A stretch of DNA of 36,562 nt from Gammaproteobacteria bacterium (GTDB lineage: Bacteria > Pseudomonadota > Gammaproteobacteria > GCA-001735895): NCBI GenBank assembly GCA_024225395.1, contig JAAEMR010000157.1, positions 1 to 36,562 on the forward strand. Direction: 5' to 3'. The position numbers were made by a program, and so were the translations under genes. Shown here one piece after another: positions 34,682 to 36,562 of this stretch. Positions within the stretch are counted from its first letter, which is position 1. Each line of letters opens with the position of its first letter. The notes under the pieces are model-generated. The model was not told the origin of the DNA. It saw nothing but the letters and a program-made list of their open reading frames with translations, and made no database searches.

Positions 34682-34772
34682 GGGCCGATAGCACGAGTTG
34701 TAGATGATTTTTTAATGCTTTTTTATGGAAGCAAGCATTATCAAAATCTTTCAAATTTTCTACTATCGGTCC
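34682..34772. repeat. Nested inverted repeats after the cytochrome gene
   Basis: An outer pair, GGGCCGATAG (34682-34691) and CTATCGGTCC (34763-34772), encloses an inner pair, AATGCTT (34714-34720) and AAGCATT (34733-34739), extended by GATTTT/AAAATC. T-runs flank the inner stem. It could be the cytochrome terminator or a branched RNA structure. Confidence 0.5.
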
Positions 34773-34789
34773 TATGCAATGAAAGGTTG

Positions 34790-35274
34790 AAAAAGGTGAC
34801 GGAGGGATTATTTTTTAACCATCTTCCCCGGTCTGCCTGTTGCCGCCTGCCCCGATTTAATATCGTATTTCTCTTCTATCTTCTTGCGTAACCGGTCATC
34901 GCCTAGCGGATGGCAATAATCGCTGGCATTTTATATCAGGTGAATATCCTGCCCTGATAGCTGGTTTTTAATAACTCACGTTATTCATAACAACGGGTTT
35001 TGCTATCGCTGCCAAGCTTGATGCAGTAGGTATGCACTTCTACCCCTAACGCTGAGAGCATTCCTGCCATAACTCAAGATAAAGTTGATAGTTTTCCGGT
35101 TCGACAAAACAGGCTTCTCGGTTATTGCCGCGTTGAGCGATATGGTATGGATGCTCAGGTAGGTATATCCTGGTGCGTGTGGGCATAGCAACTCCTTTGC
35201 TATTTAATAATTGATTATTAAGTGTATTATCATTTTAGGAAGCGGTTAAAAAATAATCCCTCCGCCACCTTTTT
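34790..35274. mobile_element. REP/RAYT-type transposable element, copy 2 (485 bp, decayed)
   Basis: Bounded by AAAAAGGTGACGGAGG on the left and CCTCCGCCACCTTTTT on the right (one mismatch from a perfect inverted repeat), the same ends as the 150-bp copy at 33738. Between them are a decayed transposase on the minus strand and A+T-rich filler. The inner sequence beside each end, ATTATTTTTTAAC and its counterpart, is shared by both copies. Confidence 0.82.
34808..35186 (-). pseudogene. REP-associated (Y1/IS200-like) transposase remnant
   Basis: The minus strand begins MPTRTRIYLPEHPYHIAQRG, NNREACFVEPENYQLYLELWQ, the usual N-terminus of REP-associated tyrosine transposases. It then meets a stop; a neighbouring frame continues LGVEVHTYC and then breaks before the expected NHVH motif. 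After a large deletion the C-terminal end DRLRKKIEEKYDIKSGQAATGRPGKMVKK closes at 34808. The HUH/tyrosine core is absent, so it is inactive. Confidence 0.78.
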
Positions 35275-35284
35275 CGCGTCTCGC

Positions 35285-35329
35285 TTTATACAAATTTATA
35301 CAAATTTATACAAATTTATACAAATTTAA
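35285..35329. repeat. Four 10-bp tandem repeats with phased A/T tracts
   Basis: TTTATACAAA is repeated four times without change, placing an AAATTT tract every 10 bases. Tracts at helical phase bend DNA intrinsically. It lies ~105 bases before the sensor gene at 35435, just right of the transposable element end. Confidence 0.8.
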
Positions 35330-35434
35330 TACAATACCAATGCGCATAATGCCTATACTTCAATTATATTATTAGAATTATCTATATTATAACTCGCAAT
35401 ATAGTTAATTTACTGCAAAAAATTGGGTACATGG

Positions 35435-36562
35435 ATGAGTTTTAAACTGAAAACTATTTTAGGCATTGCATTAATTGAAATCGTCTTATTGACTGTTCTA
35501 ATTGCAAGCGTTCTTAATTTTATTTACTCATCCAATAAAAAACAGATAAATTCATATGCCAGCACTACTATAAGGCTATTCCTTAATGCGACGAAGAGTG
35601 CTGTATTGGCATCAGACCTGGCATCTCTGGATAGCTTTGGAAAGGATATAGTAAGAAATCCTGAAATAGTCTACGTAAAAATTATTTCACACGATATCAC
35701 CCTGTCAGAATATGGTTCAAGTCAGTATCTTGGTATTGATAGGCCAATAGATTTAAATCTATCGGAAGTGAATGATGGAATCTACGATATTACCTCTACA
35801 ATCAATGAGGGTGGAATCAAATATGGCGAGATAAAAATGGGATTATCTATTGCACAGTTTGATGGAGTATTTCACGACACTCAAAAATGGAGTGTAATGA
35901 TTGCTACATTAGAAGTAGCCCTGGTTATGATATTTTCATTTTTTTTAGGGACCTATCTCACATCCCAGTTAAGGCAATTAAAAATAGCTTCGCAAATTAT
36001 TTCAGAAAAAGGACCAGGCTACCAGGTTAAAGTGTCCGGTTCAGATGAGATAGCCAATTTTGCCAGATCGTTTAATGATATGTCACTAAATCTAAAGGAA
36101 AGTTATGACCAGCTAAAACAGAACCTGGTCATTCAGGAGGAAGTCAATAAAAATCTTGGAATAAGCCAGAAAAAAAGTGAAGAGGCAAATCAGGCCAGGA
36201 AGGAGACCATGAAAAAACTGGCTCTTGAAATAGAGATTCGTACACGGGCTGAAGATGCATTACAACAGTCCTATGCGGAGATAGAGCTGCGGGTTGAAAA
36301 TAGAACGGAAGAGCTAAACAAGGCGCGCCTGGATTATCAAAACACCGCTTCTGACCTGACCCAACTGATGGATACCGCCAATGCCATGATCCTCAGCATC
36401 GATAGGAGTGGTAATATCAATAACTGGAACCAGACCGCCACAAACCTCCTGGGCTACGCCAAGAAGGATGTCATGGGGAAAAACTTATTGAATATGTTTA
36501 TTAGAGATGAGGATAAAGCACAGGTCAGGATCATCCTTGACAAGGCCCTGGAGGGTGAAATA
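35435..36562 (+). CDS. Membrane sensor protein with HAMP, coiled coil and PAS (partial, cut by window end)
   Basis: 376 residues are visible and the frame is still open. A transmembrane helix at ~10-32 (IALIEIVLLTVLIASVLNFIY), a periplasmic sensor region of ~125 residues, and a second helix at ~155-180 lead to a HAMP-like segment (YLTSQLRQLKIASQIISEKG...DEIANFARSFNDMSLNLKESY). A long coiled coil follows (ARKETMKKLALEIEIRTRAEDAL, VENRTEELNKA), then a PAS domain (LMDTANAMILSIDRSGNINNWNQTATNLLGYAKKDVMGKNLLNMFI). Such architecture continues into a histidine kinase or diguanylate cyclase, which is outside the window. The ATG at 35435 is preferred over an out-of-frame one four bases upstream. Confidence 0.9.
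   Translation, partial: MSFKLKTILGIALIEIVLLTVLIASVLNFIYSSNKKQINSYASTTIRLFLNATKSAVLASDLASLDSFGKDIVRNPEIVYVKIISHDITLSEYGSSQYLGIDRPIDLNLSEVNDGIYDITSTINEGGIKYGEIKMGLSIAQFDGVFHDTQKWSVMIATLEVALVMIFSFFLGTYLTSQLRQLKIASQIISEKGPGYQVKVSGSDEIANFARSFNDMSLNLKESYDQLKQNLVIQEEVNKNLGISQKKSEEANQARKETMKKLALEIEIRTRAEDALQQSYAEIELRVENRTEELNKARLDYQNTASDLTQLMDTANAMILSIDRSGNINNWNQTATNLLGYAKKDVMGKNLLNMFIRDEDKAQVRIILDKALEGEI

Noticed and set aside
35285-35329. Possible CRISPR array
   Set aside because: The units are 10 bp, directly abutting and without unique spacers; it is a simple tandem repeat.

Overview
The window reads as a chromosomal segment of a gammaproteobacterium. The evidence is the 3' end of a tmRNA gene, gammaproteobacterial-type FolE/FolM, HemH, GlgC, TrpB and Blc-like lipocalins, and a MerR-B12 regulator with a photolyase remnant. 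The genus cannot be fixed from sequence alone. There is no phage or plasmid backbone and no CRISPR. The only mobile traces are two decayed REP/RAYT-type elements near the right end.

Layout. 1-2551: tmRNA 3' end and terminator, two doubtful small ORFs, a cytoplasmic-looking collagen-like protein, then a decayed EgtB/SenA-like (FGE-sulfatase) fragment. 2552-6068: glgC, a multi-spanning membrane protein and a long gene-poor stretch. 6069-9270: hemH plus a DUF523-DUF1722 (YbgA-like) gene, divergent from a CbiX-type chelatase, with a paired TTGTACA element between them. 9636-16491: SOUL haem-binding lipoprotein, DUF2141-MipA/OmpV fusion, an OmpR-type response regulator with its histidine kinase, a 54-residue small protein, folE-folM and a CIA30-domain protein. 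17009-24006: a tight eight-gene operon on the minus strand with two cyclopropane-synthase-like methyltransferases, DUF1365, an FAD oxidoreductase, a lipocalin, a DUF6134-like protein, DUF1295 and DUF2878. This is the type of module linked elsewhere to light or singlet-oxygen membrane-lipid modification. 24328-30553: DUF4397 lipoprotein, lipocalin, trpB, two unknown genes, the MerR-B12 (LitR/CarH-like) regulator and a broken photolyase. 30668-36562: alanine-dehydrogenase-like protein, unknown lipoprotein, a c-type cytochrome, two decayed transposable elements, and the start of a HAMP-PAS sensor protein cut by the window end.

How the parts work together. Two regulatory signatures can be read from the DNA. 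(1) Five promoters carry tandem TTCAC half-sites, all pointing toward the gene, in strict 11-bp phase, ending 46-63 bp before the start codon. They precede the SOUL gene, the response regulator itself, the 54-residue protein, the eight-gene lipid operon and the DUF4397 gene. Head-to-tail sites at one helical turn are what OmpR-family regulators bind, so the local two-component system is the obvious candidate; I infer an autoregulated envelope/membrane-lipid regulon. (2) Two divergent promoter regions, hemH/cbiX and the MerR-B12 gene itself, share TTGTACA-N12-TTGTACA. In both, the repeats also supply a -35/-10 pair (TTGTAC-N16-TACAAT). This fits autoregulation by the LitR-like protein and light control of tetrapyrrole metal insertion. 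The photolyase that usually accompanies such regulators is here a frameshifted, internally deleted remnant.
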